Position numbers and translations under genes: made by a program
Notes under the pieces: model-generated
The model's input: the letters and a program-made list of their open reading frames with translations, nothing else
Databases searched by the model: none
Told to the model about the DNA's origin: nothing
Shown: positions 34,062-42,860 of the stretch, piece by piece
How positions within the stretch are numbered: the stretch's first letter is position 1
Layout of the letters: each line of letters opens with the position of its first letter
Assembly: GCF_025399895.1 (NCBI RefSeq)
Contig: NZ_JAODUA010000005.1
Span: 186,001 to 250,000 of the forward strand
Source: Streptomyces sp. ASQP_92
Lineage (GTDB): Bacteria; Actinomycetota; Actinomycetes; Streptomycetales; Streptomycetaceae
Reading direction: 5' to 3'
Length of the DNA: 64,000 nt

Positions 34062-35224
34062 GCCGGCGACGCGCTCTCACCATCGCGCTGGCGCTCGCGG
34101 TGATCGCCGTCACCGTGATCGGCGGCCTGCGGGTGTTCGCCGCTCCCGCGGGCAAACGGATCACCGCCTACTTCGACCGCGCCATCGGCATCTACCCCGG
34201 GTCCGACCTGCGGATCCTCGGGGTGAAGGTCGGCGAGGTCGACTCGGTGACCCCGCGGGGGCAGCGGGTCGAGGTGGTGGTCACGCTCGACCCGGGCGTA
34301 CGGGTGCCCAAGGACGCGCGGGCCGCCATCGTCTCGCCCAGTGTCGTGGCCGACCGGTACGTCCAGCTCGCCCCCGCCTACACCGGGGGCCCCGAGATCG
34401 CCGACCGGGCGGAACTACCCGCCGACCGCAACGCCACCCCCGTCGAGGTCGACCAGCTCTACGCCTCCATCACCCAACTCAGCTCGTCGCTCGGCCCCGG
34501 CGAGGCGAACTCCAAGGGAGCGCTCTCAGGGCTGCTCGACACGGGGGCCAAGAACCTCGACGGCAACGGCGCGGCGATCGGCGACTCCGTCGAGCAGTTC
34601 GGCAAGGCCGCCAAGACCCTGGACGGCAGCAGCGAGCACCTCTTCGCGACGCTCTCCTATCTCCAGACGTTCACCACCATGCTGAAGAACAAGGACGGCG
34701 CGGTGCGTGACGCGCAGAACCAACTCGCCGACGTGACCTCGTTCTTCGCCGACAACAAGGACAACCTGGCGGGCGCCCTGAAGGAACTCGGCACCGCGCT
34801 CGGCAACGTCAAGACGTTCATCCGGGACAACCGCGGCGCCCTCAAGACCGAGGTCGACAAGCTCGCCCCCCTCACCCAGCTCCTCGTCGACCAGCGGGCC
34901 TCCCTCGCCGAAGCCCTGGACACCGCTCCACTGGCCGCCGGGAACGCTCTCAACGCCTACGACCCGGTGCACCGCACCCTCGACGGCCGGGGCAACATCA
35001 ACGAGATCAGCATGGGCGGTGACATCGTGTTCCCGCGCAACCCCTCGGTGGCGGGCGGCGCCGGCCTCGTACCGGTACCGCAAGACCGTCTGAGAGCGCT
35101 TCCGACGCTGCCGCTGCCCCCGGTCGGCACCGTGTACGCGAGCGCCGCCGAACCGGCGAAGGGCCCCGCGGGCGGCACCGCCGGGGCGTCTCCCGAGGGC
35201 GCGGCGACGAAGGGAAGCCGATGA
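34058..35224 (+). CDS. mceD: MCE-family protein, fourth of six
   Basis: A 388-residue protein: N-terminal helix (ALTIALALAVIAVTVIGGLRVFA), MCE domain (FDRAIGIYPGSDLRILGVKVGEVDSV), and a long helical region with NATPVEVDQLYASITQLSSSLGP, typical of MceD. The last 60 residues (VPVPQDRLRALPTLPLPPVGTVY...) are proline/alanine-rich. ATG 34058 overlaps the mceC stop. A palindrome at 35091-35104 again places an AGA codon in the gene. Confidence 0.93.
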   Translation: MSRRRALTIALALAVIAVTVIGGLRVFAAPAGKRITAYFDRAIGIYPGSDLRILGVKVGEVDSVTPRGQRVEVVVTLDPGVRVPKDARAAIVSPSVVADRYVQLAPAYTGGPEIADRAELPADRNATPVEVDQLYASITQLSSSLGPGEANSKGALSGLLDTGAKNLDGNGAAIGDSVEQFGKAAKTLDGSSEHLFATLSYLQTFTTMLKNKDGAVRDAQNQLADVTSFFADNKDNLAGALKELGTALGNVKTFIRDNRGALKTEVDKLAPLTQLLVDQRASLAEALDTAPLAAGNALNAYDPVHRTLDGRGNINEISMGGDIVFPRNPSVAGGAGLVPVPQDRLRALPTLPLPPVGTVYASAAEPAKGPAGGTAGASPEGAATKGSR

Positions 35225-36366
35225 CGACGGCGCGTCCGGCCCGACGGACGGGGGCCGCGGTGGCTGCGGGTCTCGCGGTCGTCGTCGCCCTGGCCCTGGG
35301 CGGGTGCTCGATGCCGTCGTTCTCCGGGATCGACCAGCTCCCGCTCCCCGGAGGCGCCGACCTCGGCAGCCACCCGTACGACGTCACCGCCGACTTCGCC
35401 GATGTGCTGAGCCTGGTCCCGCAGGCCGCGGTGAAGGTCAACGACGTCGCCGTGGGCCGGGTCACCAAGGTGTCCCTCGCCTCCGACGGCTGGTCCGCGA
35501 AGGTCACCATGCGGATCAGGGGAGACGTGAAGCTGCCCGCCAACTCCTACGCCCAGTTGGAACAGTCGAGCCTGCTCGGCGAGAAGTTCGTCCAGCTCTC
35601 CGCGCCGGCGAAGGAGGCCAGGGAAAACGCCCAGGGCCGCCTCGGTCCCGGCGCGGCGATCCCGCTCTCGCGCACCAACCGCAACCCGGAGGTCGAGGAG
35701 GTTCTGGGAGCGCTCTCCATGCTGCTCAACGGTGGCGGCGTCAACCAGCTCAAGACCATCACCACCGAGCTCAACAAGGCGATCGGCGGACGCGAGCCCG
35801 AGGTCCGCTCGATGCTTCAGCGGGTCAACACCCTGGTCACCGACCTGGACGGCCACCGCGGCGACATCACCGGCGCGCTCGACGGCGTCAACCGGCTCTC
35901 GGCCACCCTCGCCACCCGCAAGGAGCAGGTCGCCACCGTGCTCACCGGGCTGTCCCCGGGCCTCAAAGTCCTTGAGGACCAACGGGGTTCACTCCTGACG
36001 ATGCTCAAGTCGCTCGACACCCTCTCCACGGTCGCCGTCTCGACGATCAACAAGAGCAAGGACGACATGGTGGCCGATCTGAAGGCGATCGCACCGATCC
36101 TCAAGACCCTGGCGGACTCCGGCAAGGACCTGCCGGACTCGCTCCAGGTGCTGCTCACCTATCCGTTCACCGACGAGGTGCTGCACGGAGTCAAGGGCGA
36201 CTACCTCAACGTGTACCTCACGGTGACCGCCGCGCCGGGCACCACGCTCATTCCGCCGCTCGCCGCACCATCGGCGTCCAAGCCGCCGAGCGCGAAGAAC
36301 GCGCCGAGCACCACGAAGGCACCGCTGGCGCTGCCGTCCGTCGCCGGCTCCGGAGGGGCGAGCTGA
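35221..36366 (+). CDS. mceE: MCE-family lipoprotein, fifth of six
   Basis: A 381-residue protein with a lipoprotein signal: hydrophobic GAAVAAGLAVVVALALGGC with a lipobox LGGC at about residue 28. That is the hallmark of MceE, which is lipid-anchored rather than helix-anchored. The MCE domain follows (SLVPQAAVKVNDVAVGRVTKV), then helical segments and a Pro/Ser/Lys-rich tail (AAPSASKPPSAKNAPSTTKAP). ATG 35221 overlaps the mceD stop by 4 bases. Confidence 0.93.
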   Translation: MTTARPARRTGAAVAAGLAVVVALALGGCSMPSFSGIDQLPLPGGADLGSHPYDVTADFADVLSLVPQAAVKVNDVAVGRVTKVSLASDGWSAKVTMRIRGDVKLPANSYAQLEQSSLLGEKFVQLSAPAKEARENAQGRLGPGAAIPLSRTNRNPEVEEVLGALSMLLNGGGVNQLKTITTELNKAIGGREPEVRSMLQRVNTLVTDLDGHRGDITGALDGVNRLSATLATRKEQVATVLTGLSPGLKVLEDQRGSLLTMLKSLDTLSTVAVSTINKSKDDMVADLKAIAPILKTLADSGKDLPDSLQVLLTYPFTDEVLHGVKGDYLNVYLTVTAAPGTTLIPPLAAPSASKPPSAKNAPSTTKAPLALPSVAGSGGAS

Positions 36367-37658
36367 TGCTGACGCTCTCGACCAGGCTCAAGAACCTCGC
36401 GTTCCTCGTCATCGGGGTGCTCGTGCTCGGCTACACCGGTTTCCGGTACGCCGACGTCGGCCACTACATCGGCATCCGCGACTACTACACGGTGAAGGTC
36501 CATCTCGCCCAGACGGGAGGCCTGTTCACGCACTCCAATGTCACCTACCGGGGTGTGTCGGTGGGCCGGGTCGGCCCCATCGGGCTCACCGACGAGGGCG
36601 TCGTCGCCGAACTGCGCATCGACAACTCGGCCCCGCCCATCCCGAGCGCTCTCAAGGCCGTGGTGGCCAACCTGTCGGCGGTCGGCGAGCAGTACATCGA
36701 TCTGCGGCCCACCTCCACGGGGGCGCCCTATCTGGGCGACGGCGGCGAGATCGACCAGTACGACACGAGCACCCCGGCCCCCGTCACCACCGTACTCACC
36801 AGCGTCGACAGCCTTGCCTCATCAGTGCCGCCGGAGTCCTTGCGGACGGTCGTCGACGAGTTCGGGAAGGCCTTCGAGGGGCGTGGCGACGACCTTCAGG
36901 TGCTCCTCGACAACGGTGACGACTTCGTGAAGGCCGCCGACAAGGCGCTGCCGAGCACGGTCGCGCTCCTCACGGACGGCCAGACCGTCCTGAGCACCCA
37001 GGCCGAGGAGAGCGCGGCCATCAAGACCTTCGCCTCGGGCGCGCAGCGCCTGGCCGCCACCCTGAAGGGCTCCGACACCGACCTGCGCCGGTTGATCGCC
37101 GCGGCCCCCGACGCGGCCGGCCAGCTCAGCGGGCTGCTCAGGGACCTGAACCCGGAGCTCAGCGTGGTGCTGGCCAACCTCCTCACGACGGCGGACGTGG
37201 CCGTGACCCGGCAGCGCGGAATCGAGGAACTCCTGGTGAAAATACCGCCGTTGACCGCTGCGGGCGCCACGGCCATCGACACCAAGGGAGCCAAGCTGGG
37301 CATGGCGGTCACCTTCTTCGCCCCGCTGCCCTGCACTGACGGATACGGCGGCACGGTCTACCGCAACGGCCTCGAAACCCTCGACACCCCCAAACTCAAC
37401 ACCAAGGCGCGCTGTGCCGCGCCCGCGAGCAGCGGCACCGATGTCCGCGGCTCGGCGCACGCTCCGGGCGGCGGGCCGCTGCGTCCGCCGGCCCAGCCGG
37501 GCGCGCTGCCCCCCGCCGCGGCCGGGGAATCGCCCGCCGCCCGGCCCGCGGCGCTTCCCGGCGCCCTGGCCCTGCCCGCGCTGCCCAGCAGCGGCCCGTC
37601 GGACCTGGCCGGGCTGCTCGGCCTCACCCCCGCCGGTGGAAAGGACGTACGCCCGTGA
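36366..37658 (+). CDS. mceF: MCE-family protein, sixth of six
   Basis: A 430-residue protein: membrane helix (NLAFLVIGVLVLGYTGFRYADVG), MCE domain (LAQTGGLFTHSNVTYRGVSVGRVGPI), helical core, and a long proline/alanine-rich C-terminal tail of about 75 residues (PGGGPLRPPAQPGALPPAAAGES...), the usual feature of MceF. ATG overlaps the mceE stop by one base (TGATG). It completes a hexamer set A-F in one operon. Confidence 0.93.
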   Translation: MLTLSTRLKNLAFLVIGVLVLGYTGFRYADVGHYIGIRDYYTVKVHLAQTGGLFTHSNVTYRGVSVGRVGPIGLTDEGVVAELRIDNSAPPIPSALKAVVANLSAVGEQYIDLRPTSTGAPYLGDGGEIDQYDTSTPAPVTTVLTSVDSLASSVPPESLRTVVDEFGKAFEGRGDDLQVLLDNGDDFVKAADKALPSTVALLTDGQTVLSTQAEESAAIKTFASGAQRLAATLKGSDTDLRRLIAAAPDAAGQLSGLLRDLNPELSVVLANLLTTADVAVTRQRGIEELLVKIPPLTAAGATAIDTKGAKLGMAVTFFAPLPCTDGYGGTVYRNGLETLDTPKLNTKARCAAPASSGTDVRGSAHAPGGGPLRPPAQPGALPPAAAGESPAARPAALPGALALPALPSSGPSDLAGLLGLTPAGGKDVRP

Positions 37659-38161
37659 TCACGCTCTCCCGCCCGCGCCGGCCCGGCCGCATCCTGGTGT
37701 CGGCCGCGCTCGTGGCCTCGGCCCTCTTCGCCGCTTTCGGCGGGTGGAGGTATCTCCAGGCGCGCCAGGACTCCTCGGTCGCGTACGCCACCTCCCGCGA
37801 TGCCGCCCTGGCGGCCGGCCGTACGCAGATCGCCGCGCTCTCCACCCTCGACGCGGCCCACCCGGACGCGACCCTGCGCGGCTGGCTCGACGCCTCGACG
37901 GGCCCCCTCCATGACGAGCTCCGCCGCGCGGGGGCGGGTAAGCCCACCACTTCGGCCCGGGGGGAGGTCACCGACGCGGCCGTCACCGCACTCGACGACC
38001 GCGCGGGCACGGCGAAGCTCATCGCGACGGTGCGGGTTCGCCTCACTCCGGCGGGGGGCGCGGCCACCGACGACCGCAAGCGGTTGGAGGCGGCCCTCGA
38101 ACGCACCGACGGTGGCTGGAAGTTGAAGGCACTCAGCGCGGTCCCGGTCGCCACGCCCTGA
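37655..38161 (+). CDS. Mce-associated membrane protein (Mas), first
   Basis: A 168-residue single-pass protein. The N-terminal helix ILVSAALVASALFAAFGGWRYL is followed by a soluble NTF2-like part with SVAYATSRDAALAAGRTQIAALSTLD and AALERTDGGWKLKALSAVP, the typical Mas pattern. GTG overlaps the mceF stop. Mas proteins stabilise the Mce complex in mycobacteria; the precise role here is inferred from position. Confidence 0.88.
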   Translation: MITLSRPRRPGRILVSAALVASALFAAFGGWRYLQARQDSSVAYATSRDAALAAGRTQIAALSTLDAAHPDATLRGWLDASTGPLHDELRRAGAGKPTTSARGEVTDAAVTALDDRAGTAKLIATVRVRLTPAGGAATDDRKRLEAALERTDGGWKLKALSAVPVATP

Positions 38162-38186
38162 CAGCCGACCGATAGGGAGAGACAGC

Positions 38187-39131
38187 GTGAGCACAGCAGA
38201 GGTGAGGTCGGCCGCAGGGCCCGAGCCCGGGCGCGCGCCTGCGCCTGAGGCCGGGCCCGAGCCCGAGCGCGCGCTTGCGCCTGAGGCCGGTTCTGGGCCT
38301 GAGCTTCAGCCTGGGCGCGCGCCTGGGCCTGAGGCCGGTTCCGAGCCACAGCTTGAGCCCGAGCGCGCGCGTGAGTCCGGGGCCGGGCCCGAGCCCGAGC
38401 GCTCGCCTGGGCCTGAGGCCGGGCCCGAGCCCGAGCGCCTGCCTGCGCCTGAGGCCGGTTCCGAGCCACAGCTTGAGCCCGAGCGCGCGCGTGCGTCCGG
38501 GGCCGGCCCCGAGCCCAAGCCCGAGCCCCAGGAGGGGACCGAGCCCGAGCCCGAGCCCGAGCCCGACGAGTCGAGTGCCGCCCGTGCGGGGGGCCGGCCC
38601 GGGAGGGGCGTCGGAGCCGGGCCGGCCCTCTTCCGCGGGCTGCGTCGTCACCTCCCGCTCGCCGGTGTCGTCGTCCTTGTTCTGGCCGGCGCCGGACTGC
38701 TGTTCCAGGCGCGTCAGTTGACCTCCGCGCCCGCCCTGGGCAACCACGCGCTCACGGACGCCTCCGCCACCACCCGCGTCATCGGCGATGTCAGCAACAC
38801 GCTCGGCACGGTCTTCTCGTACGCCTCCCAGGACACCTCCGTCACCGAGGCGGCGGCCAAGGAGTTGCTGGGCGGCCGCGCGGCCGGTCAATACGCGGCC
38901 CTGTTCGGCGAGTTGAGGCAGCGGGCCGCCGAGCAGAAGCTCAGTCTGACCACCCATGTCGTCCGGGCCGGAGTCGTCCGGCTCACCGGTGACCGGGCGG
39001 AGCTGCTCGTCTTCCTCGACCAGCGGTCCCAGCGGGACACCAGGCCCGCGACCACCGCCGCCGCTCAGCTCTCCGTCACCGCCCAACTCACCGGCGGGCA
39101 CTGGCAGATCACCGATATCCGAGCCCGCTAG
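38187..39131 (+). CDS. Mce-associated membrane protein with acidic Glu-Pro repeat region
   Basis: A 314-residue protein. The first 135 residues are a low-complexity cytoplasmic region of repeated PEPER, EAGPEPER and EAGSEPQLEPERAR blocks. Then comes one membrane helix (LPLAGVVVLVLAGAGLLFQARQ) and a Mas-type domain (NHALTDASATTRVIGDVSNTLGTVFSYAS ... GHWQITDIRAR). The repeats include a near-identical 120-bp DNA duplication (copies starting about 38331 and 38451), which gives a 40-residue repeat. Its role could be to extend or tether the complex in the cytoplasm, which is speculative. GTG 38187 follows AGGGAGAG. Confidence 0.85.
   Translation: MSTAEVRSAAGPEPGRAPAPEAGPEPERALAPEAGSGPELQPGRAPGPEAGSEPQLEPERARESGAGPEPERSPGPEAGPEPERLPAPEAGSEPQLEPERARASGAGPEPKPEPQEGTEPEPEPEPDESSAARAGGRPGRGVGAGPALFRGLRRHLPLAGVVVLVLAGAGLLFQARQLTSAPALGNHALTDASATTRVIGDVSNTLGTVFSYASQDTSVTEAAAKELLGGRAAGQYAALFGELRQRAAEQKLSLTTHVVRAGVVRLTGDRAELLVFLDQRSQRDTRPATTAAAQLSVTAQLTGGHWQITDIRAR
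38331..38570. repeat. Two near-identical 120-bp direct repeats inside the Mas gene
   Basis: The stretch beginning GAGGCCGGTTCCGAGCCACA recurs exactly 120 bases later (about 38331 and 38451), with few differences. 120 is a multiple of 3, so copy changes would keep the frame and add or remove 40 residues. Shorter GAGCCCGAG units make the wider region 38216-38570 repetitive. Confidence 0.75.
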
Positions 39132-39172
39132 GGCCAGCCCGACCCGGCCCCGCGAGAGGGAGTGCGAAGAAC

Positions 39173-39700
39173 ATGGCACGCATGACGACCCAGCCCCTGC
39201 TCATCGCCGCGATGGTGCTCACGCTGCTCGCGGGCGGGTTCGCGGTGTGGGCCGGCTGGTCCTGGTACGGCGCCGCACACGACGACGCGGCCGCCTACGC
39301 CGCCTCCCGGGACACGGTCCTCGCGGCCGGCGAACAGGCCGTGCAGAACCTCTCCACGCTCGATCACAAGGACCTGGCCCACGGCCTGGACATGTGGCAG
39401 GACTCCACCACCGGTGATCTGCGTCAGCAACTGGCCGACGGGCGCGGCGCGTTCGAGAAGCAGGTCCAGCAGGCCCAGACGGTCACCACGGCCAAGGTGC
39501 TCGACGGCGCGGTCACCGAGCTGGACGACCGGGCGGGCCGGGCCAGGGTGATGGTGGCGCTGCGCATCACCGTGCAGGCGCCGAAGGAGAAGCCCGCCGC
39601 CAAGGACAGCAGGATGCTCGGCGAACTCACCCGTACCCCCGCCGGCTGGAAGCTGAGCGCCCTCGGCCAGGCGCCGGTCGGCAACAGCGCGGCCAACTGA
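39173..39700 (+). CDS. Mce-associated membrane protein (Mas), third
   Basis: A 175-residue single-pass protein (helix LLIAAMVLTLLAGGFAVWAGWSWY) with the Mas soluble part: AYAASRDTVLAAGEQAVQNLSTLDHKDLAHGLDMWQDSTTGDLRQQL and TRTPAGWKLSALGQAPVG. It is clearly paralogous to the first Mas protein at 37655. AGGGAG lies upstream of the ATG. Spacing of about 40 bases from its neighbours suggests the same transcript. Confidence 0.88.
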   Translation: MARMTTQPLLIAAMVLTLLAGGFAVWAGWSWYGAAHDDAAAYAASRDTVLAAGEQAVQNLSTLDHKDLAHGLDMWQDSTTGDLRQQLADGRGAFEKQVQQAQTVTTAKVLDGAVTELDDRAGRARVMVALRITVQAPKEKPAAKDSRMLGELTRTPAGWKLSALGQAPVGNSAAN

Positions 39701-39731
39701 CCCCCCTTTCGCATCCGGACAGGAGCCGCAC

Positions 39732-40523
39732 ATGTCGACAACCCGTCACCTGGTCAACCGGCAGCGCCGACTGGCCCATGCCGAGTCCGCCAGAACGGCC
39801 ACCGAGATGCCGTCGCGGCGTGGCAGGCGGATCGCCAACTCGGCTCCTGCCGAGGAGAGTTCGGTGTTGGAGGCGGGCCCGGGCCAGGGTGGGGCGCGTC
39901 CGCTCCGAGGCCGACTGCCGGCCCGCTCCCGGCCGTTCGGGGTGCGGTCCACGGCGGCTCCGCGCCCGGCGCGGTCCTCGGGAGCCCTGCGCCGGTTGCT
40001 CTCTGTGCGGGCTCCCGTCGCCCTGTGTGTCCTGGTCGTGCTGCTCGGCGCCTTCGGTGCGCTCGCCCTGACCCGGGCCGACTCCCTGCGCTCCGATCCC
40101 GCCGCCCGCAATGTCGCCCTCACCGACCCGGGCCGCACCAGCGAGGTCAAGGGGCAGACCGAGAAGGCCGTCGCCGCGCTGTTCTCGTACAACTACGCGG
40201 ACACCGCCGCCGCCGACAAGGCCGCATCAACTCTGCTGACCGGCAAGGCGGTTCAGCAGCACCACGAGATGCTGGCCGCCGTGCGGGCCCAGGCCAAGGA
40301 GCAGAAACTGGTGCTCACCACCACCGCGACCGAGAGCGGCGTGGAGATGATCGACGGCTCCCGCGCCCGCGTGCTCGTCTACGCCGACCAGAGCAGCACG
40401 CGTACCGCGGGCAAGAAGCCCGAAACGACGTACGCCGCCGCCATGTTCGCCGTCGACGTGGTGCGGCAGGGCGGCGGCACCTGGCGGATATCCGGCATCG
40501 ACACCTTCGGGCAGGGATCATGA
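39732..40523 (+). CDS. Mce-associated membrane protein (Mas), fourth
   Basis: A 263-residue protein with a basic, low-complexity N-terminus of about 90 residues, a membrane helix (APVALCVLVVLLGAFGALAL) and a Mas soluble domain (NVALTDPGRTSEVKGQTEKAVAALFSYNYADT ... GGTWRISGIDTFG). It is paralogous to the second Mas protein at 38187 but lacks its Glu-Pro repeats. Its TGA overlaps the lytic-transglycosylase ATG by 4 bases, which ties that enzyme to the mce operon. Confidence 0.88.
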   Translation: MSTTRHLVNRQRRLAHAESARTATEMPSRRGRRIANSAPAEESSVLEAGPGQGGARPLRGRLPARSRPFGVRSTAAPRPARSSGALRRLLSVRAPVALCVLVVLLGAFGALALTRADSLRSDPAARNVALTDPGRTSEVKGQTEKAVAALFSYNYADTAAADKAASTLLTGKAVQQHHEMLAAVRAQAKEQKLVLTTTATESGVEMIDGSRARVLVYADQSSTRTAGKKPETTYAAAMFAVDVVRQGGGTWRISGIDTFGQGS

Positions 40524-41743
40524 GGGCCCGCGAGCGTCTCCTGGACCTGGGACGGCTTGCGCCGGCACGGCACCGGCGGTTACGCCGCGGGTTCACCGGT
40601 ACCGCCGTCGCGGCCGTCGCGATGGCCGCCCTCACCGCCTCGCAGGCACCGGGGCTCCTGCGCCCCGTGCCGGCGCGCCCGGGCGAGCCCGTCGCGGGTC
40701 CCGTGGGCGCCGTGCGCGAGGAGCAGCCGTCCGACGGCGCGTACCACACCGAGCTTCCGCCGCTGGTCCCGCCGACGCCCCCGAGCGCCCCGCCCCAGGT
40801 GGGCGTGGCCGATCCGGTGTGGACGCAGGAGGGCATTCCGGCGACCGTTCTCGCCGCGTACCAGCGGGCGGCACAACGGCTTGCGGGGAGTGCGCCGCGC
40901 TGTCATCTGCCCTGGCAACTCCTCGCGGCCCTCGGCAAAGTGGAGTCGGGACACGCGGGGGGCGGCCGGGTCGACGCGCACGGCACGACCCTCACACCGA
41001 TCCTCGGGCCGGTGCTCAACGGGGCCGGCTTCGCCGACATCGCCGACACCGACCGCGGAACGCTGGACGGGGACGCCCACTACGACCGGGCGGTCGGGCC
41101 GATGCAGTTCATCCCCGCCACCTGGGCCACCTGGGGAAGGGACGGCAACGGTGACGGCCGCAAGGATCCCAACAACGTCTTCGACGCGTCACTCGCCGCC
41201 GGGGCCTATCTGTGCGCGGACGCGCGCGATCTGGCGGTCGCGGCGGACCTGAACCGCGCGGTGCTCGGCTACAACCACTCGGCCGACTACCTGCGGACGG
41301 TCCTGTCGTGGCTGGAGTTCTACCGGCGGGGCACCCATGTCGTGCCGGACGGCACGGGGGTGCTGCCGAGTACACCCGGCGCGGGCAGCGCCGGGCAGCT
41401 CCACGCCGACCGGGGGCGCAAGCAGGGCGGCGGTATCGTGATCGGGCCCCAGCCGAGCAGCGGGCCCTCCGCGCCCACCCCCGCCCATCCCGGCGCCAGC
41501 CCGTCGGCCTCGCGGCCGCCGCAGTCGCCGTCTCCCTCGGGCTCCCCGTCACCTTCCCCCTCGTCCTCGCCGAACCCGAGCCCTTCCGCGTCGCCGTCCC
41601 CGTCGCCGAGTACCAGTACGAGTCCCTCGCCGTCGGGCGGTCCCGGTGTACCGGGCTGTCCGGCGCCGTCGTCCTCGGCATCGCCCACGCCGGACCCGGC
41701 CGGCACACCGCCCGCGCCGGGGTGCCCCTCACCCGCTCCCTGA
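40520..41743 (+). CDS. Lytic transglycosylase with Ser/Pro-rich C-terminal tail (last gene of mce operon)
   Basis: A 407-residue exported peptidoglycan enzyme. The N-terminus is basic, with a hydrophobic segment TAVAAVAMAALTASQAPG. The catalytic SLT domain spans about 110-280: LPWQLLAALGKVESGH (catalytic Glu), YDRAVGPMQFIPATW and FDASLAAGAYLCADARDL with LGYNHSADYLRTVLSW, the MltB/SleB-like pattern. The final 110 residues are a Pro/Ser/Thr-rich spacer typical of wall-spanning regions. ATG overlaps the Mas stop by 4 bases, so it is the coupled end of the mce operon, possibly making space in the wall for the Mce conduit (inference). Confidence 0.9.
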   Translation: MRARERLLDLGRLAPARHRRLRRGFTGTAVAAVAMAALTASQAPGLLRPVPARPGEPVAGPVGAVREEQPSDGAYHTELPPLVPPTPPSAPPQVGVADPVWTQEGIPATVLAAYQRAAQRLAGSAPRCHLPWQLLAALGKVESGHAGGGRVDAHGTTLTPILGPVLNGAGFADIADTDRGTLDGDAHYDRAVGPMQFIPATWATWGRDGNGDGRKDPNNVFDASLAAGAYLCADARDLAVAADLNRAVLGYNHSADYLRTVLSWLEFYRRGTHVVPDGTGVLPSTPGAGSAGQLHADRGRKQGGGIVIGPQPSSGPSAPTPAHPGASPSASRPPQSPSPSGSPSPSPSSSPNPSPSASPSPSPSTSTSPSPSGGPGVPGCPAPSSSASPTPDPAGTPPAPGCPSPAP

Positions 41744-42805
41744 CGACAGCACCTGCGCGAGGTCGTACCGGACCGGCTCCTCCAACTGCGCGTAGGTGCA
41801 GCTTTCGGGGGAGCGGTCCGGGCGCCGGCGGCGGAACTGTGCGGTGTGCCGGAACCGGTCGCCCTCCATGTGGTCGTACGCCACCTCCACCACCCGCTCG
41901 GGGCGCACCGCCACCCACGACAGGTCCTTCTTTCCGGTCCAGCGGCTGGGGGCGCCCGGCAGACGGGCACTCTCGTGCGCGGCCTCCTGCGCCCACGCGG
42001 CCCACGGGTGCCCCTCGGCGACCGGGTCGGCCATGAGCAGCGGCGCGAGCTCGTCGATCAGCTCCGCCCGGCGTTTCATCGGGAAGGCGGCGCACACCCC
42101 GACGTGCTGGAGCGCGCCCGCCGGGTCGTACAGACCGAGCAGGAGCGAGCCCACCACCGGGCCGCTCTTGTGATGGCGGTATCCGGCGATCACCACGTCC
42201 GCCGTCCGTTCGTGCTTGATCTTGTACATGAGGCGGGCGTCCGGCCGGTAGGGAAGGTCGAGGGGCTTGGCGACGACCCCGTCGAGCCCGGCGCCCTCGT
42301 ACTCCTCGAACCAGCGGCGCGCCACCTCGATGTCGGTGGTGGCCGGCGCGAGATGCACCGGCGGCGACACGCCTTCGAGCGCCTCGACCAGCAGGGCGCG
42401 CCGCTCGGCCAGCGGGGTGTCCAGGAGCGGGACGTCGCCGAGGGCGAGCAGGTCGAAGGTGATGAAACTCGCCGGAGTCTGCTCGGCCAGCAGCTTCACC
42501 CGGGACGCGGCGGGGTGGATGCGCTCGCTGAGCCGGTCGAAGTCGAGCCGGCCGTCGTGGGCGATGACGATCTCGCCGTCCACCACGCACCGCTCGGGAA
42601 GGCGCTCCTCAAGGGCCTGGGCCAGCTCGGGAAAGTAGCGGGTCAGGGGTTTGCCGTTGCGGCTGCCGATGACGATGTCGGGGCCGTCGCGGTGCACGAT
42701 GGCCCGGAACCCGTCCCACTTGGCCTCGTACTGCATCCCGGGCGGGATCTTCGCCACGGACTTGGCGAGCATCGGCTTCACAGGAGGCATCACCGGGAGA
42801 TCCAT
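41729..42805 (-). CDS. ATP-dependent DNA ligase (LigC/LigD ligase-domain type)
   Basis: A 358-residue ligase with nucleotidyltransferase motif I YEAKWDGFR (AMP-accepting Lys29), then SRNGKPLTRYFPEL, DGEIVIAHDGRLDFD (motif III region) and GLDGVVAKPLD (motif IV), followed by the OB-fold. It seals nicks and double-strand breaks with ATP. It is divergent from the polymerase-domain gene (42861), with 55 bp between, which is the usual split NHEJ arrangement in Streptomyces. ATG 42805 matches the family N-terminus MDLPVMPPVKPMLA. The 3' end overlaps the lytic-transglycosylase end by 15 bases on the other strand. No Ku gene is in the window. Confidence 0.92.
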   Translation of the reverse strand: MDLPVMPPVKPMLAKSVAKIPPGMQYEAKWDGFRAIVHRDGPDIVIGSRNGKPLTRYFPELAQALEERLPERCVVDGEIVIAHDGRLDFDRLSERIHPAASRVKLLAEQTPASFITFDLLALGDVPLLDTPLAERRALLVEALEGVSPPVHLAPATTDIEVARRWFEEYEGAGLDGVVAKPLDLPYRPDARLMYKIKHERTADVVIAGYRHHKSGPVVGSLLLGLYDPAGALQHVGVCAAFPMKRRAELIDELAPLLMADPVAEGHPWAAWAQEAAHESARLPGAPSRWTGKKDLSWVAVRPERVVEVAYDHMEGDRFRHTAQFRRRRPDRSPESCTYAQLEEPVRYDLAQVLSSGSG

Positions 42806-42860
42806 ACAACCGATTCTCACCGATATGCGGCTTTGTCGCCCTCCGCCTACCGTGGCCTGC

